Positions 44,947 through 54,669 of a DNA stretch of 64,000 bases are shown piece by piece; within the stretch, counting starts at the first letter, position 1, and every line of letters begins with the position of its first letter. This DNA is from Chloroflexota bacterium (GTDB lineage Bacteria > Chloroflexota > Anaerolineae > Aggregatilineales > Phototrophicaceae): contig JAPOYU010000131.1 of assembly GCA_026706395.1 (NCBI GenBank), forward strand, positions 19,940 to 83,939, written 5' to 3'. The notes under the pieces were generated by a model, which made no database searches, was not told the DNA's origin, and saw only the letters and a program-made list of their open reading frames with translations. The position numbers and the translations under genes were made by a program.

Positions 44947-46095
44947 CTAACACCTGGGCCGCGCGGATCCAGCCGCAGTCGGGTCCCTCAGTACATGGAG
45001 CGCATCCACGAGCGCTTCCAGCAAGAAATAGTCGCCCCACATGACACTTTCATCCACCCCCAAGCCCCTGCTCTGATGATATATCCCACGCTTGAGGATG
45101 CCCTCCCAATTCGGCGTGTCGTTGGCGAGAAAGCGCGGCTCCAAAAGCGTATCCAGAATCCTAAGGGCGTATTGCCTGTACATTGCTGCGCGAACAGAAT
45201 CGGCCGTCAACTCCGATAACTGCAGAAATGCGCTTGCGGCGATGGCGGCAGCTGAGCTTTCATGCGGGTAGGCCGGATCAGGCTCCGCCCAATCGTTTGG
45301 CGGTACGCCGTGGGCCGGCGTATGTTGAATATAGAAGGCGGCGCAAGCTTCCGCAGTGTGCAGGAAGCGACTGTTCCCCGTGAAACGAAACGCGGTGCCG
45401 AAACCGTAGATCGCCCAGGTCAAGCCGCGCGCCCAGGATGAATCATCGCGCCAGCCTTGATGCGTAGTCCCCCGCAGAAACTCGCCCGCTTCCGTATCGA
45501 AGATCCCTTCATGCGCCACGCTGCCATCGCCGCGGACCAAATAGCGCCGCGTCGTCTCACAGTGTTTCGCCGCCCCCTCCCACAAGGTCTCGTCCTTGCT
45601 TTGCCGGGCGGCGTAAAAGATGATGCCAACATTCATCATGATGTCGATGAACGTGCTCTCAGCCGATACAAAGGACGGCAAATACCCCCCTTTGGCGCGA
45701 AAGCGCGACCCGGCTGTCCGCCCGGCTTCGACAAGGACATCATCGATAAAGCCTTCCGGCGAAAGATCGTACCAGCGCTTCCAGGTCGACCAGAAAAGAA
45801 ACCCCAGGTCATGGACCGTGTCGTCCGCTTTGCGCTGCTCTATCAAACGCGAGTAATGGACGGCTCTGTCTCGCCACCACCGGTCACCAGTGTATGAATG
45901 CATCAGCCATAATTGGCCGCCAAGAAAACCCTCGCACCAGTTCGTCCAGGCTTCACCGGAATGCTTCCATTTGCCATTCCGCGTATACATCGGGAAGAAA
46001 TCAGGATGCGCCGATACAAGACGCCGCAACTGCCGCCCGGCGAACTCCAGCGCTTCATGGATGCGTTTCGCCAGCGCCCCTCCGTCTTTGATCAC
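44947..46095 (-). CDS. Glycoside hydrolase family 88 unsaturated glucuronyl hydrolase
   Basis: 382 residues, cytoplasmic, (alpha/alpha)6 barrel. GH88 landmarks are HDLGFLFW with D96 and STFIDIMMN with D151, corresponding to the two catalytic aspartates known in Bacillus UGL, plus DSSWARGLTWAIYGFG and GVDESVMWGDYFLLEAL. The enzyme hydrates the 4,5 double bond of unsaturated uronates made by polysaccharide lyases and releases a keto-deoxy acid. The start is GTG at 46095 with GGAGG upstream. It converges with the large lyase-like gene, ending 30 bases from its stop. This is the strongest clue to the substrate of the locus. Confidence 0.88.
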   Translation of the reverse strand: MIKDGGALAKRIHEALEFAGRQLRRLVSAHPDFFPMYTRNGKWKHSGEAWTNWCEGFLGGQLWLMHSYTGDRWWRDRAVHYSRLIEQRKADDTVHDLGFLFWSTWKRWYDLSPEGFIDDVLVEAGRTAGSRFRAKGGYLPSFVSAESTFIDIMMNVGIIFYAARQSKDETLWEGAAKHCETTRRYLVRGDGSVAHEGIFDTEAGEFLRGTTHQGWRDDSSWARGLTWAIYGFGTAFRFTGNSRFLHTAEACAAFYIQHTPAHGVPPNDWAEPDPAYPHESSAAAIAASAFLQLSELTADSVRAAMYRQYALRILDTLLEPRFLANDTPNWEGILKRGIYHQSRGLGVDESVMWGDYFLLEALVDALHVLRDPTAAGSARPRC

Positions 46096-46344
46096 CGTAA
46101 ATCCACCTCCCCACTCCTAGTCCGGCTGGTCACATTCTCGTGTGGAAAATAGTGTAACACTTGCGTCCGGCCGCCGCAGGCGCTCTCGGCGGATCCAAGC
46201 TGAAACTTTTGGAAGGCCAGTAGCCGACTCGCATGTTCACGACTTTTTGACAGCGACGCAGTATACTCCTATCATCTTTGGGTGAATTTCTTGCGTCGAC
46301 GCAATCCGAATGTCTCTGGCTAATGATTTCCCTGGAACACCTGA

Positions 46345-47943
46345 ATGGCAGACAGCAAACTCACTTCACTGGCGGCGGTCGCTGATTTAATCCCCGATCG
46401 GGCCGTGATTTCGGTCAGCTCATCCAGTGGATTGGGCTGCCCCGATGCCACCTTGAAAGCGATCGGCCAGCGCTTCGTCCGGTCCGGCAAGCCCCGCGAT
46501 ATCACAACCATCCATCCCATCGCGGCCGGCGATATGTATAGCATTGACGGCATCGATCACATCGCCAAACCGGGTCTTCTCAAGCGCGTCATTGCCGGCT
46601 CTTACCCCAGCGGTCCCTCTTCAATGGAATCGCCGCAAATCTGGCGGATGATCCACAACGATGAAGTCGAAGCATACAACTTGCCCAGCGGCATTATCTT
46701 CCACATGCACAGAGAAGCCGCCGCGAAGCGCCCCGGCGTCCTGACCAAGGTCGGCTGGGACACGGTTGTGGATCCCGCGCATAAGGGCGGCAAGATGAAT
46801 GACATCACTGTAGAAGACATCGTCACGCGCGTGGAATTCGCCGGTGAGGAATGGCTGTTTTACAAGTCGATCCCGGTTGATGTCGCCATCATTCGCGGGA
46901 CCAGCGCCGATGAAAAAGGCAACCTGTCCATGGAGCACGAAGGCGCTTACCTTGGGGCATTGGAGCAGGCCCTGGCCGCACGCAATAACGGCGGCACCGT
47001 GATCGCGCAGGTCAAGCGCGTCGCGCCGAACGGAAGCCTGGCGCCGCAGTCGATTCGCGTGCCGGGCACGCTGGTTGACCACATCGTCCTCGATCCGGAA
47101 CAGATGCAGACCACGCAAACCCAATATGAACCGGCTATCAGCGGCGAGTCGTCCCGCCCCTTGACCAGCTTCGCTCCTGTGGAATGGGGCGTATCCAAGA
47201 TCATTGCCCGACGCGCCGCCATGACCTTGAACGAAGGCGAAACGGTGAACCTCGGCTTTGGTATATCCGCCCTGGTGCCCTATGTTTTGCTGGAGGAAGG
47301 CTTACACGGCTCGGTCACCTGGGCGATCGAGCAAGGCGCGATCGGCGGCCTGCCTTTGCAAGATTTCCAGTTCGGCTGCGCCTCCAACCTCGAAGCGATC
47401 ATTCCCTCACCCGATCAGTTTACCTTCTTCCAGGGCGGCGGTTTTGACCGAACCCTCCTGTCATTCATGGAAGTGGACGCGTCAGGCAGCGTCAACGTCT
47501 CTCGCCTGGCGTCAAAACCCCACGTCACGGCCGGCATTGGCGGATTCATCGACATTACGGCACAGGCCAAACATATTGTCTTCAGCAGTTTTTTCACCGC
47601 CGGCGGTCTCAAGCTCGCCATCGAAAACGGAAAACTCCGTATCCTTCAAGAGGGTCGCTTCAAGAAATTCGTCCCGGCCATCGAAGAAGTCACATTCAGC
47701 GGCGCTCGCGCTCGCGAGATCGGCCAGAATGTCACCTACATCACCGAACGCTGCGTCATTTCGCTAGAGGCGCAGGGCCTTACAGTATCGGAGATTGCGC
47801 CGGGCATAGGCCTTGAAGAGGACGTCCTGAATCAAGCCGATATCCCCCTGCGTGTCAGCCCCAATCTCCGCGAGATGGACGCGCAGCTGTTTTCACCGGC
47901 GCCGATGCAACTGAAGCTTCGGAGGAAACCGAGCGCGCCATGA
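46345..47943 (+). CDS. Family I acyl-CoA:acetate/3-oxoacid CoA-transferase
   Basis: 532 residues, both half-domains fused in one chain as in YdiF/propionate CoA-transferase. E329 in WAIEQGAIGG is the catalytic glutamate; GTSADEKGNLS marks the N-terminal half. The enzyme would move CoA from one acyl-CoA to a free acid in the cytoplasm. Its ATGA junction with the enoyl-CoA hydratase gene downstream suggests a joint acid activation and hydration pathway. No other beta-oxidation genes adjoin it, so the acid is unknown. Confidence 0.88.
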   Translation: MADSKLTSLAAVADLIPDRAVISVSSSSGLGCPDATLKAIGQRFVRSGKPRDITTIHPIAAGDMYSIDGIDHIAKPGLLKRVIAGSYPSGPSSMESPQIWRMIHNDEVEAYNLPSGIIFHMHREAAAKRPGVLTKVGWDTVVDPAHKGGKMNDITVEDIVTRVEFAGEEWLFYKSIPVDVAIIRGTSADEKGNLSMEHEGAYLGALEQALAARNNGGTVIAQVKRVAPNGSLAPQSIRVPGTLVDHIVLDPEQMQTTQTQYEPAISGESSRPLTSFAPVEWGVSKIIARRAAMTLNEGETVNLGFGISALVPYVLLEEGLHGSVTWAIEQGAIGGLPLQDFQFGCASNLEAIIPSPDQFTFFQGGGFDRTLLSFMEVDASGSVNVSRLASKPHVTAGIGGFIDITAQAKHIVFSSFFTAGGLKLAIENGKLRILQEGRFKKFVPAIEEVTFSGARAREIGQNVTYITERCVISLEAQGLTVSEIAPGIGLEEDVLNQADIPLRVSPNLREMDAQLFSPAPMQLKLRRKPSAP

Positions 47944-48713
47944 GCAAGATCGACTTCGCTATCAATGGATACATCGCTCAGATTCAACTGAATCGTCCTG
48001 AGAAGCTCAATGCCATTGATCGCGACATGCTTGATCTTCTGGCGGAGATTGTCGAGCAGGTTGACCGGAGCGTCAAGGCGCGCGTGCTCATCATCCGCGC
48101 CAGCGGAGAACGCGCCTTCTGCGTCGGCGCCGATATCAATGACTGGACTTCGCTTGAGCCCATGGATATGTGGCGGCGCTGGATACGGGATGGGCATCGC
48201 GTCTTCGCTGGAATCGCGGCCTTGCGACAGCCCGTAATCGCCGCTCTGAATGGCTTCACATTAGGCGGCGGCCTGGAACTTGCCCTCGCCGCAGATATTC
48301 GTCTCGCCGCCGAAGGGATTGAACTCGGCTTTCCCGAAGTATCAATCGCGACCACCCCGGGTTGGGGCGGAACACAGCGCCTGCCCGCCTTGATCGGCAT
48401 AGGTCGCGCGAAGCAGATGATATTCTCCGGCGGACGTATCTCGGCTGCGCAAGCGGAACATTGGGGGCTGGTGAACGAAGTCCTGCCGCGTGACCAACTC
48501 GACAGTCGCGTCGATGAACTGGCTGGGCAGATCGCGGCAAACGCCCCTTTCGCTGTGCAATTCGCGAAGCAAGCCATTGATGGGGGCGCCCAGGCCTCCG
48601 CCGGTTTCACAATAGAAGCGCTTGCCGGAGCGCTATCCGCCCATACGGACGATGCAAAAGAGGGTCTGGCGTCTTTTAAGGACCGACGCCCGCCGGATTA
48701 CACGGGACGGTAG
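47940..48713 (+). CDS. Enoyl-CoA hydratase/isomerase family protein
   Basis: 257-residue crotonase-fold protein. The oxyanion-hole stretches CVGADIN and LGGGLELALAADIRLA are present, and the first hydratase glutamate is retained in FPEVS. The position of the second catalytic glutamate of rat hydratase appears to be Gln here (AKQM), so the enzyme may be an isomerase, decarboxylase or other crotonase rather than a normal hydratase; this is judged by eye. It is translationally coupled to the CoA-transferase. Confidence 0.86.
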   Translation: MSKIDFAINGYIAQIQLNRPEKLNAIDRDMLDLLAEIVEQVDRSVKARVLIIRASGERAFCVGADINDWTSLEPMDMWRRWIRDGHRVFAGIAALRQPVIAALNGFTLGGGLELALAADIRLAAEGIELGFPEVSIATTPGWGGTQRLPALIGIGRAKQMIFSGGRISAAQAEHWGLVNEVLPRDQLDSRVDELAGQIAANAPFAVQFAKQAIDGGAQASAGFTIEALAGALSAHTDDAKEGLASFKDRRPPDYTGR

Positions 48714-49142
48714 CTGATCCCACTCCGGAAGCTGAAGCCAGACGCATCAACCACCGCGCCATCACGCGAGCGCTACCGAAGCGCAGCAGCTTGCCAGACG
48801 TAACGTAGTCCGAAGACGGCGCCCCTGTCCCTAAGTTGGGGCAACAATCATGTACTCCTGCCCGCGGTCAAGCGACAAATCCGCTATACGCGAACATTTA
48901 GTCGCCCATTCGACTTGAATTCCTGCTATCCTCGCAGTAATGCAGTCACAACATTCAGAGCCGACCGTGATTTATTGGCAGGAAATTTTACTGGGCGCGC
49001 CAATGCCAATCACCCGATCGAATCGCCCACAAACCCCCGCCAATACTAGACCTTCGCATTGGCACAACCCTGAAATTCAATTGCGCGATCCGCGCCAATG
49101 CGCCAAAATCCCGCTTCGCTGGGAAAAGCCGAATGGGATCCC
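48714..49142. other. Intergenic region with repeat family B copy 2
   Basis: 429 bases between the hydratase and the M20 gene. The repeat occupies 48980-49085. No tRNA, promoter of good quality or gene is seen in the remainder. Confidence 0.65.
48980..49085 (+). repeat. Dispersed repeat family B, copy 2
   Basis: Same block order as copy 1: CGCCAATGCCAATC, then AAACCCCCGCCAATA, then CGCATTGGCACAA. It lacks the A/T-rich palindrome at the left end. Confidence 0.7.
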
Positions 49143-50285
49143 ATGACCGAAATCCATACCCTCATCGCCGACCTCGTCGCCATCGACTCCGTCAACCCCG
49201 ACCTCGTGCCCGGCGGCGCGGGCGAAGCGCGCATGGCGGAATACATCGCCGACTGGGGACGGACCGCCGGCCTGGATACAAACGTCCAGAAAGCCGGCCC
49301 CGGCCGCCCAAACGTCATCCTGATCGCGCGGGGCAGCGGCGGCGGAAAATCACTGATGCTCAATGCGCACACCGATGTCGTCGGCGTCAGCGAAATGGAC
49401 GCGCCCTTCCAGCCTGCTATCCGTGATGGACGACTGTACGGGCGCGGCGCCTACGATATGAAGAGCGGCCTGGCCGCTTGCATGCTCGCTGTAAAGGCGG
49501 CGCGGGACTTGCCCTTGAGCGGCGATGTCATCCTCAGCGCGGTCGTCGATGAAGAATACGGCAGCATCGGCACGGAAGCCCTGCTGGCGGAATGGAAGCG
49601 TTGGCCGGCTGATGCCCTGCTCATCGCGGAGCCGACCGAATTAAATATCAGCATCGCCCATCGTGGTTTCGTCTGGCTGGAGCTTGAGACCGTCGGCGTC
49701 GCCGCCCATGGTTCCCGTCCCCACCTCGGCGTCGATGCGATTGCCAAGATGGGCGCGGTCCTAGTTTCCCTCGACGCGCAAGATCGGGCGATGCGCGCCA
49801 ATCCAACGCATGAACTGCTGGGCAGCGGCTCTTTGCATGCCTCGATCATCAGCGGCGGCGAAGAAATCTCCATGTACCCGGCGCATTGCAAACTGCTGGT
49901 CGAGCGGCGCACCATCCCCGGCGAAACCATAGCGAGCGTCGAAGCGGAAGCGCAGCGCATCCTGGACGAGATCGCCGCGACCGACCCCGATTTCAAAGCG
50001 CGGGTCAAGGCGACTTTCGGCCGCGCGCCCTTCAGCATCAAGCCGGCTCATGCCCTCGTCCAACAGCTCAAGCGCGTTGCCGAAGCGCGTCTAGGCGCCG
50101 ATGTGCCGCTGATCGGCAGCAGTTGGTGGATGGATTCAGCCCTCTTCGGCGAGAAGGGCGTTCCAACGGTCGTACTGGGTCCGGCCGGCGCCGGCGCGCA
50201 TGCCCGCGAGGAATGGGTTGATCTGGAATCGGTCGCGCAATGCCAGGCGATCTACACTGATCTCATCGCCGAGTTCTGCCGCTAG
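49143..50285 (+). CDS. M20 family metallopeptidase (ArgE/DapE/ACY1-like)
   Basis: 380 residues from ATG 49143. The binuclear zinc site is readable: H76 and D78 (NAHTDVV), D105 (GRGAYDMKSG), and E137/E138 (DEEYG). Between is the typical dimerisation domain. The family deacylates N-acyl amino acids or cleaves peptides (acetylornithine deacetylase, succinyl-diaminopimelate desuccinylase). An upstream in-frame start at 49098 would include repeat-adjacent sequence. It ends tail to tail with ychF, their stops overlapping by four bases. Substrate not assigned. Confidence 0.87.
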   Translation: MTEIHTLIADLVAIDSVNPDLVPGGAGEARMAEYIADWGRTAGLDTNVQKAGPGRPNVILIARGSGGGKSLMLNAHTDVVGVSEMDAPFQPAIRDGRLYGRGAYDMKSGLAACMLAVKAARDLPLSGDVILSAVVDEEYGSIGTEALLAEWKRWPADALLIAEPTELNISIAHRGFVWLELETVGVAAHGSRPHLGVDAIAKMGAVLVSLDAQDRAMRANPTHELLGSGSLHASIISGGEEISMYPAHCKLLVERRTIPGETIASVEAEAQRILDEIAATDPDFKARVKATFGRAPFSIKPAHALVQQLKRVAEARLGADVPLIGSSWWMDSALFGEKGVPTVVLGPAGAGAHAREEWVDLESVAQCQAIYTDLIAEFCR

Positions 50286-51382
50286 ACGTTGAAGCGAAAA
50301 TAGATCACATCGCCATCCCCCACGACATAATCCCGCCCTTCGACTTGCAGCAAGCCCGCCGCCTTGATGGCATTGCGATCTTGATGCTGCTCGAAGACGG
50401 CGAAGGGGATGACCTCGGCGCGGATGAAGCCCCGCTCCATATCAGTATGCACCACGCCCGCCGCCTGTGGCGCTGTCCAGCCCCGCCGGATCGTCCAGGC
50501 GCGCACCTCGTTCTCATTGAAGGTGAAATAACTGATCAAGCCCAACAGGCGATAACTCTCGCTGATCAGGACTTCGAGGCTGCTTTCCGCCAATCCGTAA
50601 GCGCTGAGGTAGTCGGCCCGTTCGTCGTCGTTCAGCGACGCCAATTCCTGTTCCAGCCCCGCGCAAACGGTGATGAGCCGAGCGCCATCCGCCGACGCAA
50701 TCTCGCGGGCGGATTCCAGCCAGGCGTTGCCGTCGCGCAGCGCCTCTTCGCCGATATTGGCGACATAGATGATCGGCTTTGCCGTGAGGAAACTCATCTC
50801 GAAATCGAGCGAGGCGAATTCCGGATCATCGCGCTCGTCGAACTTGCGCAGCGGTTGACCAGCGCCGATAAAAGCTTCGACCCGCCGCGCCAGCTCCAAT
50901 TGCGGCAGCAGGTTTCGGTCGCCTTTGACCTCGCGCTCCAGCTTTTCCAGCCGGCGCTCCAATTGCTGCAGATCCGCCAGCGCCAGCTCCGTATTGATGA
51001 CTTCGATATCGTCGGCCGGCTGCGGCGTCTCATGCACATGAACCACATTCTCGTCATCGAAGCAGCGGACGACATGCGCGATAGCGTCGACATGACGGAT
51101 CCGCCCCAGAAAGCGATTGCCCAAGCCCTCGCCCTTATGCGCCCCCTTGACCAAGCCCGCCACATCCACGAAGTCGACGCGAGCCTGTATCGCCTCCGGT
51201 ACGCCGACCCAGCCCTGCAAGCGCGTCAGCCGCTCATCCGGCAGCGGCACGACCGCGTGATTAGCTTCTATCGTGCTGAAGGGGTAATTGGCGGAGACCG
51301 CATTCTGGGCCCGCGTCAAGGCGTTGAACAGGGTGCTCTTGCCCACGTTGGGCAAGCCGACGATGCCGATGCTCAAGCTCAT
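50282..51382 (-). CDS. ychF: Obg-like ATPase YchF
   Basis: 366-residue TRAFAC P-loop protein. The G1 loop GLPNVGKST (8-16), G3 region FVDVAGLVKGAHKGEGLGN and the modified G4 NIGEE are visible; the altered G4 explains the known preference of YchF/Ola1 for ATP over GTP. The C-terminal TGS-like domain follows. YchF is a conserved ribosome-associated regulator of translation and stress response. It is a housekeeping gene next to a SulP transporter gene with 58 bases between. Confidence 0.95.
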   Translation of the reverse strand: MSLSIGIVGLPNVGKSTLFNALTRAQNAVSANYPFSTIEANHAVVPLPDERLTRLQGWVGVPEAIQARVDFVDVAGLVKGAHKGEGLGNRFLGRIRHVDAIAHVVRCFDDENVVHVHETPQPADDIEVINTELALADLQQLERRLEKLEREVKGDRNLLPQLELARRVEAFIGAGQPLRKFDERDDPEFASLDFEMSFLTAKPIIYVANIGEEALRDGNAWLESAREIASADGARLITVCAGLEQELASLNDDERADYLSAYGLAESSLEVLISESYRLLGLISYFTFNENEVRAWTIRRGWTAPQAAGVVHTDMERGFIRAEVIPFAVFEQHQDRNAIKAAGLLQVEGRDYVVGDGDVIYFRFNV

Positions 51383-51440
51383 ACAATTTCCTCGCTTTGT
51401 CGATCTGTTAGGTATTGCGGCATTGAGGCGACATCGCCCG

Positions 51441-53696
51441 TCAGTCCATCAAATCCTGAATCACCCGATTGGTCGTTGAAAGCCGGTCCGATAACACGCG
51501 CGTGATAAACACGTGCAAGGCCGACGCCGTCCGTGGATCCGACTCTTCCATTTGGCGGAGCGCTTCCAGACTCAATCGCTGCAACACGCCCGCCTGCGTG
51601 ACGACGATGGACGCGGTGCGCGCTTTCTTCAGGTAAAAGCCCACTTCGCCGATCACCGTGCCCGCCGTCATGCTGCGTATGCGCAGGATATCCTGCCCTT
51701 CGCCCCCCAACAGGACATCGACGCGACCGGATTCTATGAAGTACATCGCGTCGGACTCGTCGCCTTGATGGCAGACCACGTCTCCAACCGCCGTCTCGAT
51801 GACTTCAAGATACCTGTGCAGCGCGCTCACATCGTGGCTATCGATCACCGCGTGTTGGGCAAGCTGCTGCTCCACCGTGACTTGGGCGGTGGCGAGCACG
51901 TTGGCGCCTTCCAGCAATTTATTCTCAGCCCATTCCAGTGCGTGATCAAGGTCGTCGAACAGGAGTGGTCCGCCGGATTTCCGCTCCACGATGCCGTCAG
52001 CCAGCAATAGCGGCTGCAAATGCGACCGAACGCTTGAAATCAGCAACTCGATATCGTGCCTGTCCGTCAGCCGCTTCAGCTTTTTGAAGTCGTTGATCGT
52101 GGATACATCGAATCCGCGCACGGACTTGAAGTCGAGGATAATGAATGCCAACTGACAGCTCTCGCCATCGCTAATCAATGTTTTGACCCGTTCATAAAAT
52201 CGATAAGCGCTGCCAAAAAAAACAAAGCCCTGCAAGCGCAGTATCAAGATCTTCTCGCCCTCGATTCGCAAAAACTGGTTTTCCGCGTACGATCGATCCA
52301 GATTGCTGCGATGAACCCCGCCGAACAACTCCTGTTTGATGACATTCATCCGGCTGTATTCCAGCACGAAGAAAAACGTCGCCAGCGCCAAACCGAGGAC
52401 TATGCCAGCCATCAACCCATACACCGCAGAAGCTAAGGCGATGAGCGCCACCGTGAAATAGTCCTGCCGCGGCAGCTTGAACCAACTGTCCAACAGCCAC
52501 TGCTTCAAGAATAGAAACCCAACGAACATCAATAAGCCCGCGGGCAAAAAACGGGGAATAACCGCATAGATTGTGCCGCCGAACAGGATAGTCAGCCCGA
52601 ACAGAATAGCCAGAATGACACCCGCCAGCCGCCCGTATGCGGACATGGTTTCCACCACTGTAGTCATGGACGGGATATGATAGCCCACGATTCCGCCGCC
52701 AGAGACGCCGCCAGCGATATTTGCCAGGCCGTTAACCGTACACTCGTGATTGAAGTCCAGTTCGCGGTCGGTCACCAACTCCTGCCCGCTGGCTTTGAAG
52801 AACACATTGAGGGTACCTGTCACAATCGTGATGACTATGCCGCCCAAGCTTGCCAATATCATGGCGGGAGTGATTTGCCCGATAGCGCTCAAATCGGGCA
52901 ACTGCCAGTAGATAACTTCTGGCACTTTGGGCAAGAACCAGCCCGCCTCCTCCAAGGCATTCACATCACCGATGACAAGGTATGCCCAGGCATAAAACAG
53001 GACCAGCGACGCAATGATCGTGCCCGGCATTATCAGAGCGCTCTTGACCCGAGCCAGCAGAGCCACGATGAATACGCCGAATGCCGCGGACGGCAGCCAA
53101 CGCGCGATTGCGCCACCATCCATCAGCGCGCCAATGCTCTCGGCCGTGAGTCTAAGATCGACCGCCACGATGAAACCGGCGTTTACCATCAGCCAGCCTA
53201 GACCGGCCATAAAGCCACCGACGATCGGATACGGAATATAACGGATAAACCCGCCGACGCGCGCCATCCCCAGCAGCAGCACAAAGACGCCGGATAGGAC
53301 GGACGACAGCGCGATGATCAAAAACACGGCCGAAAACAGCGTCTCCTCGGGCATATCCGCAGGCGCCGCCGCAATGACGGAAGCAGCGAGCAGGCCCTGG
53401 ACCACCGCGGACGGACTCTGCGGAACCGCAACGGTCGAACGATCCGAACTGAACAGAGCGGTGATGACGCCGACGACCATCTGGCTAACCAGCGCGATGG
53501 CCAGGCCCGCAGCAAAATAACCCGCCAGTTTTCCGTTGAAAATCAGCCTGGCGTACGACGGCGTTACAGTCGCCAATACCAGCCAGATAATGACGCTGGC
53601 GAAAAAGCCTCGTAGAAGAACCGCCGGTTGGAGCGCAATTCTCACTGCCTCGCTGAAGCTGAGATCTGGAGAGGCGAAAGGCGAGACGTTTTCCAT
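51441..53696 (-). CDS. SulP family anion transporter with STAS and cyclic-nucleotide-binding domains
   Basis: 751 residues from ATG 53696 (MENVSPF). About 10-12 membrane helices form the sulfate-permease core, then a STAS domain (about residues 480-600) and a C-terminal cNMP-binding domain (about 620-745; motifs ALHRYLEVIETAVGDVVCHQGDESD and GTVIGEVGFY given as family landmarks). SulP proteins move sulfate, bicarbonate or dicarboxylates; a C-terminal cNMP module suggests second-messenger control. Sulfate released by the sulfatase locus is one possible substrate, but bicarbonate is equally possible. Confidence 0.9.
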   Translation of the reverse strand: MENVSPFASPDLSFSEAVRIALQPAVLLRGFFASVIIWLVLATVTPSYARLIFNGKLAGYFAAGLAIALVSQMVVGVITALFSSDRSTVAVPQSPSAVVQGLLAASVIAAAPADMPEETLFSAVFLIIALSSVLSGVFVLLLGMARVGGFIRYIPYPIVGGFMAGLGWLMVNAGFIVAVDLRLTAESIGALMDGGAIARWLPSAAFGVFIVALLARVKSALIMPGTIIASLVLFYAWAYLVIGDVNALEEAGWFLPKVPEVIYWQLPDLSAIGQITPAMILASLGGIVITIVTGTLNVFFKASGQELVTDRELDFNHECTVNGLANIAGGVSGGGIVGYHIPSMTTVVETMSAYGRLAGVILAILFGLTILFGGTIYAVIPRFLPAGLLMFVGFLFLKQWLLDSWFKLPRQDYFTVALIALASAVYGLMAGIVLGLALATFFFVLEYSRMNVIKQELFGGVHRSNLDRSYAENQFLRIEGEKILILRLQGFVFFGSAYRFYERVKTLISDGESCQLAFIILDFKSVRGFDVSTINDFKKLKRLTDRHDIELLISSVRSHLQPLLLADGIVERKSGGPLLFDDLDHALEWAENKLLEGANVLATAQVTVEQQLAQHAVIDSHDVSALHRYLEVIETAVGDVVCHQGDESDAMYFIESGRVDVLLGGEGQDILRIRSMTAGTVIGEVGFYLKKARTASIVVTQAGVLQRLSLEALRQMEESDPRTASALHVFITRVLSDRLSTTNRVIQDLMD

Positions 53697-53860
53697 GGCT
53701 TGACCTGGAAACCTGCGGCAGCAACCGGTTGAGCCTGTGTTGCCATGCAACCGCGACGACAGACATCACTCAGACACAAGGTCGCAAATTTATCCCGCTG
53801 CTGCCGGCTCGGTGAATTCAATGTTGAGCTAATCTTACCACAGGTCCCGTTTCAACCGGC

Positions 53861-53888
53861 CTGACGCCGGCGCTGCAGGTGATATAAT
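53861..53888 (+). promoter_or_regulatory. Predicted promoter of the second RraA gene
   Basis: CTGACG and a perfect TATAAT separated by 16 bases, 30 bases before the ATG at 53919. Confidence 0.6.
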
Positions 53889-53918
53889 CTATCCGATACG
53901 TCAGTTTGCACTTTCAGA

Positions 53919-54665
53919 ATGAGCCAGATGAAGCAAATTCCAAGATTTGAACGCATCGAACAGGACCTGCTGGATCGCCTTCGCGACATTGGGGCAGCCA
54001 CGATCGCCGGGACGCTGGCGAAGAAGGGCATCCGCAACCCGCATCTCGTCGGCTTGAAAGCGTTTAATCCGGGCAAAACCGTCGCCGGCCAGGCGGTGAC
54101 TCTGCAATTCATGCCCAAGCGCGAAGACGTCCATTGGGGTGATGAGTACGCTGCTGCGCCCGAGCGCGAACTGCACCGCAAGGCGATAATCGCCTGCCAG
54201 CCCGGCGATATCGTCGTCGTCGACGCTCGCGGCAGCCTGTCTAGCGGCGTCTTCGGCGAGATGATGTTGACGTCCTTCAAAGCTCGCGGCGGCGAAGGGG
54301 TCGTCATTGACGGCTGCATCCGCGACTTTCCCGAAGTGCAGAAGATCAATCTCGGCTTGTGGCTGCGCGGCGTCACGCCCAACTTCCATACCCAGACCGA
54401 TATCTTCCCCCATGCGGTCAATGTGCCGATCGCTTGCGCCGGCGTCTTCGTCGTCCCCGGGGATGTGATCGTCGCCGATGATGACGGCGCTGTCGTCGTA
54501 CCCGTCTCGATGGCAAGCGACATCGCGCAGCTGGCCACGGAGAAAGCGGCCTGGGAGGTCTTCTCCCGCATGAAGCTGGAAGAAGGCGGTCCGCTGGAGA
54601 AATATTATCCGCTGAACGACGAGGCGCAGCAGGAATACGAAGCCTGGCTGCGGGACCAGCCCTGA
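53919..54665 (+). CDS. RraA family protein, second copy
   Basis: 248 residues. The core GVFGEMMLTSFKARGGEGVVIDGCIRD carries the RraA Arg-Asp pair (here in two parts: GEMMLTSFK and IDGCIRD). A C-terminal extension of about 40 residues (EKYYPLN...WLRDQ) is present. It is more distant from the operon copy at 31876. The ATG at 53919 begins MSQMKQIP with no clear ribosome-binding site, so the second ATG at 53928 is an alternative. A copper-resistance-D-like membrane gene follows by four bases, an unexpected partner. Confidence 0.84.
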   Translation: MSQMKQIPRFERIEQDLLDRLRDIGAATIAGTLAKKGIRNPHLVGLKAFNPGKTVAGQAVTLQFMPKREDVHWGDEYAAAPERELHRKAIIACQPGDIVVVDARGSLSSGVFGEMMLTSFKARGGEGVVIDGCIRDFPEVQKINLGLWLRGVTPNFHTQTDIFPHAVNVPIACAGVFVVPGDVIVADDDGAVVVPVSMASDIAQLATEKAAWEVFSRMKLEEGGPLEKYYPLNDEAQQEYEAWLRDQP

Positions 54666-54669
54666 AGCC

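Noticed and set aside
46247..46267. TTGACA and TATACT upstream of the CoA-transferase
   Set aside because: The spacing is only 9 bases, too short for a -35/-10 pair.
48714..48940. Possible tRNA or small RNA in the gap after the hydratase gene
   Set aside because: No cloverleaf with a TTCGA-type T loop or acceptor stem could be assembled by eye.
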